Shown here: positions 34,175 to 44,408 of the stretch, piece by piece | Position numbering within the stretch: position 1 is the first letter of the stretch | Layout of the letters: each line of letters starts with the position of its first letter | Source of the DNA: Hericium rajendrae | Taxonomy: Eukaryota > Basidiomycota > Agaricomycetes > Russulales > Hericiaceae | Direction of reading: 5' to 3' | Assembly: GCA_033439255.1 (NCBI GenBank) | Contig: CM065880.1 | Coordinates: 3,224,001 to 3,288,000 of the forward strand | Length of the DNA stretch: 64,000 bases | Notes under the pieces: generated by a model | What the model was told of the DNA's origin: nothing | Seen by the model: only the letters and a program-made list of their open reading frames with translations | Databases searched by the model: none | Program-made: the position numbers and the translations under genes

Positions 34175-37100
34175 ATGAATACACGACGCTTCAATGCCCC
34201 GCTTGCCCAACACCAATTCAAACGCACTCGTTTCAAGCCGACCACGGACTCTTCCACCTCTATTCCTTACCATATTCCTAATGCCGCGCCTGTTACCCAA
34301 CTCTCCGCATCTTCCGACAGTCGTCGCCTCGTCACCCGACAAACACCCATTCCTATTGAGGACACACAGGCATCTAGCAGTGGAGGACAGGGTGTCGAAG
34401 AGGATCTGGGCACCGGCGAGCTCGACGGTGTGGACCGGATTGAGGGCTTGAATGAGGACCGTTCTGCCGCAGAACCGGGCTTGACTGCGAGTAAGTCCAA
34501 CTCGGGTGAGTGGGCTTTTATTTTTGTCTAAGATTCGAATATTACTCACTTTCTACCAGGACTATCCAATCGACACGTGGAGGGCATACTGCGACGAGTA
34601 TCTCCACGAATCAATTCGATTGGAAGGGCGGGGGATGTTTCTATCCCAAACGATGTGTCCAGATTGCCGTCTGGAAGAGGGATCCTTCCGTTGTAGGGAG
34701 TGCATTACCTTCGACCTTGTATGCAAGAAGTGTATGGCTCGTCAGCATCGACGTACGCCATTACATGTTATCGAGGTATGTACTTTCATCTATCTGAAGA
34801 TCTGGCATTGACAAGTATCTAGAAATGGAACGGCACCTTTTTCGAACGAACCACACTGAAAGCTGTCGGTCTCGTTGTCCAACTCGGTCACCTTCCGGGC
34901 GTGCCGTGTCACTTTCCAGAGCCGGGACCGAGCGACTTCGTCATCGTCCATGGAAACGGCATCCACCACGTCTCAATTAACTTCTGCGGCTGTCAGCTGG
35001 CGAATCCTATCCCACGACGAGTGCAGCTTATGCGAGCTGCTTGGTGGCCTGCTACGCCAAAGGAGCCATCATCTGCAGCAACATTCTCCGTTCTGCACCA
35101 GTTCCATATGATGACATTAGAAGGCAAAACGAACGCGACGGACTTTTACAATGCGATTGCCCTCCAAACGGACAATACGGGCCTGAAACCCCCTCCAGTG
35201 AGTGCCTACGTGCATCGGTTTTTGTGATCATAACTCATTTACGTGCAGGATCGACTTGCTGCCTTCATGAATATGGTTCGTGAATGGCGTTACATCAAGG
35301 GAATGAAGCACGCTGGGCGTGGCCACGAGCCTGGCAAGATTGTCGACACCAAGCCAGGCGAAGCTGCGGTTCGATGTCCAGTATGTCCAAGACCGTCGGT
35401 CAATATGCCGGAGACGTTAGTGGGTGTTCCGGAGGAGGATCGGTATGTCAGCCTTGTCAGTATAGCTTCCTCAGGTTAACAGAGTATTTGTAGATTCATG
35501 TACCAACAGGTGTTCTTGATAGATGCAAATTTCCGTATGAAGAACCGCTATCGAGCTAGTCGTCATACCGACGTTAGCTTGACTGGAAACTCCGCGTATT
35601 TCATCGACCAGAACATCTACCAGAAATATATTCTCAACGCTGCTAATCAGGATGATGTACGTGCTTTTGGCTACCAGTGGTATTATGGTATTCAACTCTA
35701 TTCCGTAGATAAGTACCTGTACTGGATTTGCCGCCCTCGCAAATGCCAATACCAAACGCTCGAAGGGTATGAGGTCGACGGGTGTAGGGGCATGTACATG
35801 TCGACACGAGTTCTGGTTGCCGAACGGGGTCGGGGACTTACAAAAGGGTGAACGGTGCGTCATGAATGCTTTGCTTATATTGGACCGCGTTTCTGATATT
35901 GGCGTAGATATTCAAATATGGATTTCATCTTCTTCAGTGCACACTCCCATCACCGGAACAAGAACGGTATCGCGTCTTACGACATCGTGTGCCAGTGGTG
36001 CACCGGGCTAGCTGATCGTCTATGGGGCTTACCCGACGCGATACGTCCGACCAGCCTTCCGGATCTCCAATTTGCTGTGCCCAAATTTCACCTCCCAGCC
36101 CACGGCCCTGCATGTCAAGCACCGTATTCTCTCAACTTCATGGTCGGTGCAGGAAGGACCGATGGAGAGGGCGTGGAGAGAAACTGGGCGCACTTGAATG
36201 GTGCTGCCGCCAGCACGAAGGAGATGGGGCCCGGTGCTTGCCAAGATACCCTCAACGATCATTGTGGCCATGCAAACTGGAGGAAGACCATGAATCTAGG
36301 TAAGTAGACTACAGTACAGTTTGGACATATGCTGATCTAAATCTATGCTAGGCCGCTCATTGCTGAAACGCATGGTCTCTGCTGTATCGGAGGCTATCCG
36401 GCACAGCAACATTTTGCAAGAATTCAACCGTGTTGTGGAGCGGGAGAAACCTGGTGCAGTCGCAAAGTGGGAGCAGATGGTAGTGGCCTGGGAAGAGGAC
36501 CATTCGAAGCCGTGTCCGTATAAGCTTCCAGAGTCTAGTGAGCCATCCTCGTCTTCTCTATAGCAGGGTACTGACCTTCTTTCCCAGGTTTCGATATAGC
36601 GACCATCCGTCAACAGCTAGCAGCAGAAGACGACATAGGCCGCCAACGCAGTGGTGGGAGAGATTCCGCAGTCAATCCTACGTCGTTGGGGTTCGGCGAA
36701 TTTGTGGCCTTGGCTATGGATATTGAGGAGACACAGTGAGTTATGATACTTCAGTATCTGGTGAAGTGCGGGGCTAATCATCAACGTGAAGACGTCTTCT
36801 TGTGAGGGACTGCACGAAAATCAAGGATGGGGCTACGGTGTCCCAAAATGCGTCGCTTCAAGAACGACGCACCAGATTGAGCAAAAAGATTCAGCGTTTT
36901 TCCTCCCACGAGAAGCGTCTGTTCCCAACGCTGTCCCCCGGCACTGAGCTAAATGCTGATCACCCGGAACTCACCTCCCTTTCCTTACCTTCCTCTGTCA
37001 TGGACCCACACCGAACGGCATATTATCCGCAAGAGATGATCGACGCGGAGACCAAGCTTCGGCTTGCAGAGGCTTCAGAGGCCTTGGACAAAGTACGGTA

Positions 37101-37991
37101 TCATCTCCGGGTTTCGTCATATGTGCACCGCTATAAGACGAGTAATGTGGTTGGACAAGGCCCGAATACGCGAGCACGTACTACCCTGAATGCGGTGATC
37201 GCGAAGGCTTGGGCGGCAGTGGGAAGGTACCGCCATGCACGGGCTTGCTATGTGACGCTTGCTGGTGAGGACGGAGAATGGGCTCGAACCTTCCAGCCCC
37301 TAAAGGAGGAGGATGTCCGTGGCCTCAGCGATACCACTCTCAAGAAACTAGAGGCGGAAGAGGAAGGCGACATTGATGTTGAGGCATTGGTGGCTGGGGA
37401 AGGGAGTGAGGGATGCCGTACGGTTTCTTGGATATGGTATGGGGCGGGGGTGGGGACCGGGGCTGGTATCCAGGCAAGAGAAGACCGTACCTTGCATGAA
37501 GATAAGGGCCTCCTCATCTACAAGATCCATGTACCATTACTAAAACATCTTCGTCTGCAGCTGTTCGAGTTGAATGGGCTAAGGCTCGTGCGCGAGCTGC
37601 TCGCTGGCGTGAGGAAGTACGGTGGCTTCGGCAGGAGACCGCATTCGTCATCGGAACATTCCACTTCGAGGTGCAGCAGTGGTGCCGCCGTGCGGGTGAC
37701 GCGTCATCGTCAGATCTGCAGCTCGCAGACGGCCTCACCGCGTACGCCCTGGAGCATGCGCACCTTTACCGGCAGTTAATCTCGTCCTTCTCCACCTCAT
37801 GGAGTGTTGCTCTAGGAGAGGCTGCAAAGTACTTGGGTGCTCCTCTGGCAGAGCATGAAGACGTCGTCTCCCGGCTCGACTCTATCCGACTCCCAGCATC
37901 TCGAGAACTCGACAGAGTCTACTTCAATGATGAGGAAGACACGGACCGGTTCATTCACCAAGACAACAGTGATGACGACGACGACGACTAA
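34175..37991 (+). CDS. KDZ-family transposase with Cys-cluster N-terminus (inner copy)
   Basis: Starts at ATG 34175 (MNTRRFNAPLAQHQFKRTRF), the same start as the outer copy (MSNTRAFNAP). At least nine short introns, for example 34506-34559, 34772-34821, 35199-35249 and 36302-36352. The Cys cluster reads CPDCRLEEGSFRCRECITFD, LVCKKCMARQHRRTPLHVIE and continues with VSINFCGCQLA, the CxC type found on KDZ transposases. The core has LIDANFRMKNRYR (about 35518), GVGACTCRHEFWLPNGVGDL, ASYDIVCQW (about 35972), PKFHLPAHG and TDGEGVERNWAHLN (about 36160); D, D and E in these blocks are the probable catalytic triad. The C-terminus has coiled-coil segments and ends DSDDDDDD-like at 37991. No break was noticed. 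It makes the element autonomous and probably mobilises relatives with the same ends. Confidence 0.9.
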
Positions 37992-38139
37992 GTCGTTCCA
38001 TAGCTGGTGCCGGTACGGTGTATCTCGGTAGGCTTTTGGTTCCAGACATACATCCATCTGTGTAGCTGGTCTTTCACAGACCCTCCTGGTGGGTGTGTGC
38101 CTGGGACCATCTTGCTGATCCGTGATGGAAGGAGGCCTG

Positions 38140-38860
38140 AAGCAGTACCGGAGGCAGAGGGGATGACGGGCAGCAGCGGAGAGCAGTGCGCACAAGCGCT
38201 GGCAGCAGCGGTGGTGAGTGATGCCCAGCAGCATTGCAGAGCGGTGGCCGGGAGCAGTGCGCAGTGGCGGCGGGCAACAGCGGCGGCCAGCATTGCCGAG
38301 CGGCGGAGGAGCAGCGCGCGTAGGAGTGGCAGCAGCAGCGGCGGGCAGCAGCATGCACAAGCGCCGGTGGCAACGGCGGTGGCGGTGGCGCGCAGCAGCA
38401 GCACGCAGCAGCAGCGCGCAGCCGCAGCGTGCAGCGGTGCGCATAAGCGCTGGCAGCAGCAGCGTGCAGCGGTGCGCATAAGCGCTGGCAGCAGCAGCGG
38501 CGGCGGCGGCGGTGGCGCGCAACCGCACGCACAAGCGCTGGCGGGCAGCAGCGGCGGCGGCAGCGCGCAACCGCACGCACAAGCGCTGGCGGGCAGCGGT
38601 GGTGGCGGCGGCGGGCGGCAGCCGCGCGCACAAGCGCTGGCGGGCAGCAACGGTGGCGGCGGGCGGCAGCCGCGCGCACAAGCGCTGGCGGGCAGCAGCG
38701 GTGGCGGCGGGTGGCAGCCACGCGCACAAGCGCTGGCGGGCAGCAGCGGTGGCGGCGGGCAGCAGCCGCGCGCACAAGCGCTGGCGGGCAGCAGCGGCGG
38801 GGAGCATTGCCGAGCAGTGAGCGGGTATTCCCGATGGTGTCGGCAATCAGGGTAGTATTT
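38140..38860. repeat. GC-rich subterminal block (right), about 54-bp tandem units
   Basis: Units around CACAAGCGCTGGCGGGCAGC plus GGTGGCGGC runs, about six good copies between 38510 and 38800. Mirrors the left GC-rich block. Confidence 0.85.
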
Positions 38861-38871
38861 ACTGCATAGAA

Positions 38872-39052
38872 TATGTTTTTTCTGGAGGTTTTGGAATATC
38901 ATGACCTGCCCAGGATTTCTGGGCAGACAAAATAATGCGGCCTACATATGGGCCGCATTATTTTGTGCACGGAGGCGGCTGCAGCCGCAGGAATTGGAAT
39001 GGGTTTGCGGCGTGATTCCGGCCCCATTATTTTGGGGCAACTGGGACGCCTC
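38872..39052. repeat. Right TIR of the inner KDZ transposon
   Basis: Inverted match to 25291-25480; contains the palindrome-like AATGCGGCC...GGCCGCATT at about 38933-38958. Confidence 0.85.
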
Positions 39053-42000
39053 TTCATGAGCACAGCAGTTTGCAATGCCCTCACACGAGTGTTCGGCTCC
39101 TGACCAGTGACATTTTTTGTCTTGTAGCGATGGACGTACGATGATATGCGGAGGTGATGCCGGACCTTGTCCAAAACTTCATGGGCTTCCGCATATCGGA
39201 GCTTCTTCTCGGCGTCGATGATGTTTGAGCCATAGTACACTACTCGGGCGGCGGCATCGAAGGACGATGGAAGGGACAGACGAGTGAGCTCGGGGAATTG
39301 AGAATTGAGTGTCGTGCTTGACGACGACAGCGTTGGCGCGAGCCGCTTTTCTTGAGCGCAAAAGCAGACAATCTTCTTCGAGAGCTTGTTCCTTCGCTCT
39401 TGCAACGTTGCGGCTTGAGACGCGGTGGCTTTGTCCTTGAGGTTCTTCGCGTCCCTTATCAGAAGACGTCTACGCAAAGGCAATCAGCGTAATTCTGAAG
39501 GATGCCTGAATGTTATACTTACTGTGTCTCTTCAATGTCCATCGCCAAAATAATAAACTCGCCAGGGCTTGATGGTGACGCGGTCGCTTCAGAGTCATTA
39601 TTATCTGCACGACCTTCATCTTCATTGAGATATGCAGCGAGCTCCTGCCGGACTGTTGCGACCCGAATTGCTAAAATAGCATTAGCAAAGAAATAATAAA
39701 AGCAAGATAGCAAATTTACTTGAGGTTGGAAGATCATACGGACAGGGTTTGTCGTGATCATCCTCCCAAGCGAGGACCATGCTTTCCCACTCTTGCATCG
39801 TTCCGGGCTTGTGCCGCTCCAGGGTCACGTTGAAGTCTTGCAGTAGTCCCGCATGACGAATGGCCTCCGGGATCGCCGTGACCATGCGGCGAAGTAAAGA
39901 TCGGCCTGAGAAGAATGAAATTAGACAGGGAGAGAGATGCGAAAACATGAGCACGTACCCATATTCACAATCTTCCGCCAGTTAGCATGACCACAGTGAT
40001 CATTTAGAGTATCCTGTCGGGCTCCAGGGCCCATCTCTTTGGTGCTGGCTGCAGCTCCATTGAGATGCGCCCAGTTTCGCTCAACGCCTTCGCCGTCGGT
40101 CCGCCCTGCGCCCACAATGTAATTGAGAGAGTACGGCGCATGACAAGATACGCCGTGCGCCGGAAGATGAAACTTGGGCACGGCAAACTCAAGGTCAGGC
40201 ATGTCGGAGGGCCGAATATTGTCAGGTAGAGCCCAAATCCGATCGATCAAGCCATCACCCCACTGACATGCGATATCGTAAGATGCGAGACCTTTCTTGT
40301 TGAGGTGGTGAGAGTGGGCACTGAAGAATATATAGTCCATATTACAATAGCTGCAGCAATCGCTCGTCAATATATATTAAGATAATGACAAACGGTACGT
40401 ACCGTTCGCCTTTCTGAAGATCGCCGATGCTGTTGGGTAGCCAGAACTCATGACGACATGTACAGGCTCCCACCCCCGTGCTCCTCAACCCTTTTGAACA
40501 CTTCTTATTCGCGTTCGCAAGCGCCGCGAAGCCGGTACATGTACTGATCTAGGGGTATGCAATAATTAAGCCTCGAAATCATGGAGCGATGTGATAAGGA
40601 GATACGTACATCATCTTGGGTAGCAGCATTCAACACATGCTTTGTGTACTCGGTTTGATCCACAAAGTACGCGGTATTTCCGGTGAGACTTTCATCGACA
40701 TGACGACTGGTCCGGTGGCGGTTCTTCATGCGAAAGTTGGCATCAATGAGATAGATCTGACGATACATAAATCTATAGGATAATATCAATATATCATTGA
40801 GATATTAGCCATGCCAACACTGCTCACCTATCATCCTCAGGGATGTCATCGAGCACTGCCGGCACGTTGACGCCTAGCAGCGGACAGGCTGGGCATCGGA
40901 CAGCAATTTCACCGGCCATTGTACCATCCATCTTCGTCTCGGTGTGACCGCGGCCTGCGCGCTTCATGGCTTTGACATATCGCCATTCCCGGACCATGTT
41001 CATGAAGGCCGGCAATCGATCCTAGTACCATTTGTCAGCCAAAATTTTATCGCAGAGAAGCCAGTACCTACCGGTGGAGGATACAATCCCGTGTTATCCG
41101 TTTGCAGCAAGAGCATGCTGTAAAAATCTGTCGCATTCGTCTTGCCTTCCAGAGTCATGAGATGAAATTGACGTAGAACGGCAAACGTCGCCGCAGTCTG
41201 CGGTTGAAGCGCAGTGGCCGGCCACCATGCATTCCACAGCAATTGGACGTATGGAGGAGGCCTCTCGGCCAGTTGGCAGCCACAGAAATTAACCGCGACG
41301 CGATGGAGCCCGTTGACATGGATGACCCAAAAGTCGTGCCCGCAATCTGGAAATTGGCACTGTTGCCCAGGAGGATGGCCTAATTGTATGACGACGCCAA
41401 GGTCGTACAACGTGGTGCACTTGAAGAACCCGTTTTCCCACATCTACTCTCTGTCAGTAAAAGCAAAGTGACTGAGTAAGCACACGTACCTCAACGACGT
41501 GCAACGGCAGCCGACGATGACGACGTGCCATGCAAGGTCCGCATACCAAATCCAGCCCAACACAGTCCAGACAGCGCACAAGCGCGTCCCTCTCGTGGCA
41601 ATCGGGGCAGACCTGATATGTGTAATTGCCACGGCCCTCGAGATGGAGACACTCGTCTAGGTACTCATTGCGAAAACGCCGCCATGTATCTAGAGGATAA
41701 TCCTAGAGATGATGAGTAAGGGTAGGTAGTTATGCTCAAGACGGCACTTACAGAATTCAGGTGTCGCTTCCCCAACACAGAAGTAGAACCCTGGCCATCC
41801 GCCCCGTGCCCATCCATATCCTCCCCAACATCCTCCCCTTCGTAACCATGGTCTTCTTCGTCAACTTTATCTTCGGATTCCTTAGGTATGGCGACCGGCT
41901 TTTGAATGCTCACAAGGCGACGGTTGTCAGCAGATGCTGAGAGGTGAGTGACAGATGCAGAATTAGGGACATAGTACGGAATATGAGCAGACGACGATGC

Positions 42001-42075
42001 CACGTTAAGAGAAAACCGCAGTTTCTTGGTTTGTCGCCCTTTGTAGGGCGCGTTAAAAGCTCGGGTGTTCGACAT
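39053..42075 (-). pseudogene. KDZ transposase, outer copy, N-terminal part and core
   Basis: Starts at ATG 42073-42075 (MSNTRAFNAPYKGRQTKKLRF). It holds the Cys cluster, VAVNFCGCQLAERPPP, LIDANFRMKNRHR (about 40735), GVGACTCRHEFWLPNSIGDL (spliced, about 40440), ASYDIACQW (about 40270), PKFHLPAHG and TDGEGVERNWAHLNGAAAS (about 40090), so the same probable D-D-E residues as the inner copy. By eye the core is close to the inner copy (about four in five residues) while linkers and ends differ more. It stops at ALQTAVLMK, where the inner transposon's right end begins; the rest is at 24481-25290. Insertion, not point decay, seems to have silenced it. Confidence 0.85.
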
Positions 42076-43524
42076 ATACGTGGGAGAATAGCAGGAGGAA
42101 TAAATACGGGATGGATGGTGGTGATAGTGGAGGAAGGCGCTGGTGGCAGGAGGTGGGACCCAGACGTGGCCGGCTTAGGCTGCCGTTGTCAGGTGATCGC
42201 GTACTATCACGTAATAATTCCTATCAACAAAGACACATCCTATCTTGCACGCGCACAGTGAGTAGAATACAATTGTGCACCTATGCAAGTACTTATTTAC
42301 AGAACAAGAGAACCATAGTCGTTATTATACAAGTTCGCATAGAGACAATGTCCCGTAGCTTGGGTAATATTGTGGGCTCGCATAGCATCCGCCCGCAAGC
42401 CCATTTCCCATTTCTATGGATGAAAATCATCGCTGCGATATTCTTGCTGGAACGATGAGAGGGAGGGAGAGGTCTGTGTGAGAAACGATACTTTACTGGT
42501 CAATTATCAGTACAGGGATATGTCAGCGCAAGATAAGCAAGATGAAATCCTCGCGACTCACAGTACAACCCGTTCAACCCCATCATGGCATTGTAAGCTA
42601 TGCTCTTGGTGTTGCATTAGAGAGCTCCCTTCCCACTGAGCTTTGTAATTGGTTACGAGAAGGGGTAGTTTGTGGGGAGGGGGATACTTACAACGGAGCT
42701 TGCTCAATCGAAACTGTTGCCGGGCTGCATTGCCGCCGTTCAACTGTCCAGCGGCGCCTGGATACTTGTCATTTACTTGATTAGAAAGTAAATTGAGATC
42801 ACTCACATTCAGTCTGTATCCATTACAGAAAAAACGAACGAGAATGCACGCCTGCGCGTAGCCTTATCCCGAGCGAATGACGCTCGTCGCAAGGATCTAC
42901 ACGAAACCCGTCAAGAAATGCACTTGGTGGAAGATATAAACCAAAAGAGATATTTAGAAGTATATCCATGCAAAAGTATATCCATGCCAGACCAGATTTC
43001 ATGTACATCGGAGTGTCTGCATGGTCATGGCTGCGACGCAGATAACGCGAATTTAACGGGACTTACATTGTTTGGCAGAAAGGAAGAGCGTATCCAGAGC
43101 ACGAAGAACGGGAGACTAGATGGGCTCTTGACTAGAACAAAGTTGTGGAAAGCGAGGCACAAAAGCATGTATCGCGGTGGGGGAGAGGAGCAATTGCAAG
43201 AACCAAGCAGTCAAGCGGGGTGGCTCAGATGCTGCGTGCGTCGTTACATCCACTCTAGGGTTTAGTTCTGCAAGTCAGTCGAGCTGTTCCTAGCATTCTT
43301 CCAGTTCGACCGCCCTACGGACTCAAAATCTACATCGTATCCATACCGTATATTACCAAAGTCATGGGTTGCTTAGCTTTGTCGATCATCAGAATACCAA
43401 TAAAACTAAGAGGTAGCAATGTATTCACTGTACGATGTGGGTTGGGTTGGGTTTATCGGAGTTTGCCGCCCGCTGCCAGGGCATCGCAACGTGCTTTCCA
43501 CCCTGCCTCGTCACTACTAGTGCC
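42076..43524. other. Divergent spacer of the outer KDZ transposon
   Basis: 1.45 kb between the 5' ends of the transposase (-) and viroplasmin gene (+). No dioxygenase remnant or other gene recognised, unlike the inner transposon. It should contain both promoters. Confidence 0.5.
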
Positions 43525-44408
43525 ATGCCTGGCGACGTTGACCCCGATCTATTTGACATCACCTCCGAAGAACTTTCTTTCATACTTGCTCCCTATGATT
43601 CTTCGGCCGACTCTGAAATAGGTGAGCTCCTTTTTCGTTTGTGTGCTATCTTGTTTCTTACGAGCACCACGTCAGAGGCCCAGATGGCACGGATGAACAT
43701 ACGCAACGAACCAATGCTCAGCGACAATAGATTCCTTCCTCAGGCTCTCGGCGATGGCTGGTTTGCGGTTTTTGTGGGTAGGAGCGTCGGCGTGTTCTCG
43801 AAACGGTACGTTCGTAGCTGTTGAGTCTGCAGGCGTGTATCTTCATTCGTGCCCGCTACAGTTGGGAGGCTGAGGGCATGACCCGTGGCGTGAAGGACGC
43901 TTTTTACTCAGCATATCGCACAGAGCTCGACGCTACCCTTAATTTCAATGCTGCTGCACGTCAAGGCTCGGTATACGAGATTCCAGACGCCAGTTCCCCG
44001 TCGCCTCCGAATGATCTGTACGGCAGCGATGCATCCAGATCATCTAATCGTTCCCTTCCTCAAGCTGTCGGAGACTCCTGGTTTGCAGTTTTTGTAGGTC
44101 GTGGGACAGGCGTAGTCTCTAAAAGGTGTGTTATCGTCGTTCGCTTGTTGCTATGTACTGATCGTTATTGATCTTCATGTAGATGGGAAGCTATGTCTAT
44201 GACACATGGCGTAACTGACGGCTTTTTCTCAGAGTTTCGGACTGAGAGCGATGCCTCAGTAAACTACATGGCAGCCCGTGCGCAAGGTTTCACGGAAGAG
44301 CGACCAGATCAAGCCAGCTGCGCACCCGCAGTTAGCGAATTGAGTGATATCACCAGCGAAAGCGATATCTCGTACATGGGATCGTCCGTCTCCTTTTCCA
44401 TGCGCACA
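43525..44408 (+). pseudogene. Viroplasmin-domain gene, outer copy, 5' part
   Basis: ATG at 43525 (MPGDVDPDLFDITSEELSFIL). First unit: ALGDGWFAVFVGRSVGVFSKR, intron (about 43808-43860), WEAEGMTRGVKDAFYSAY. Second unit: AVGDSWFAVFVGRGTGVVSKR, intron (about 44127-44181), WEAMSMTHGVTDGFFSEF. So this copy has one more N-terminal unit than the inner gene, with an intron at the same point in each unit, as expected from exon-wise duplication. The reading stops at 44409 where a TIR element is inserted; the last domain lies at 46886-47706. Confidence 0.75.

Larger units (their letters stand above)
25291..39052 (+). mobile_element. Inner KDZ transposon, complete, 13.76 kb, four genes
   Basis: Terminal inverted repeats of 181-190 bp (25291-25480; 38872-39052) align from tip to tip: left CACCAGTACCAGT, right complement GAGGCGTCCCAGT, then CAAAATAATG and GGCTGCAGCC blocks. 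A 7-bp target duplication TTCATGA flanks it (25284-25290; 39053-39059). Inside, in order: GC-rich block, companion gene (-), viroplasmin gene (-), spacer, TET/JBP-like gene (+), KDZ transposase (+), GC-rich block. The transposase and dioxygenase frames look open, so the element may be recent and could still be active (inference). KDZ-TET/JBP pairing is known in basidiomycetes; the other two genes as fixed cargo are not known to me. Confidence 0.85.

Noticed and set aside
38007-38902. Open frames up to 304 codons on both strands
   Set aside because: Same reason: tandem GC-rich units at the right end of the inner transposon.
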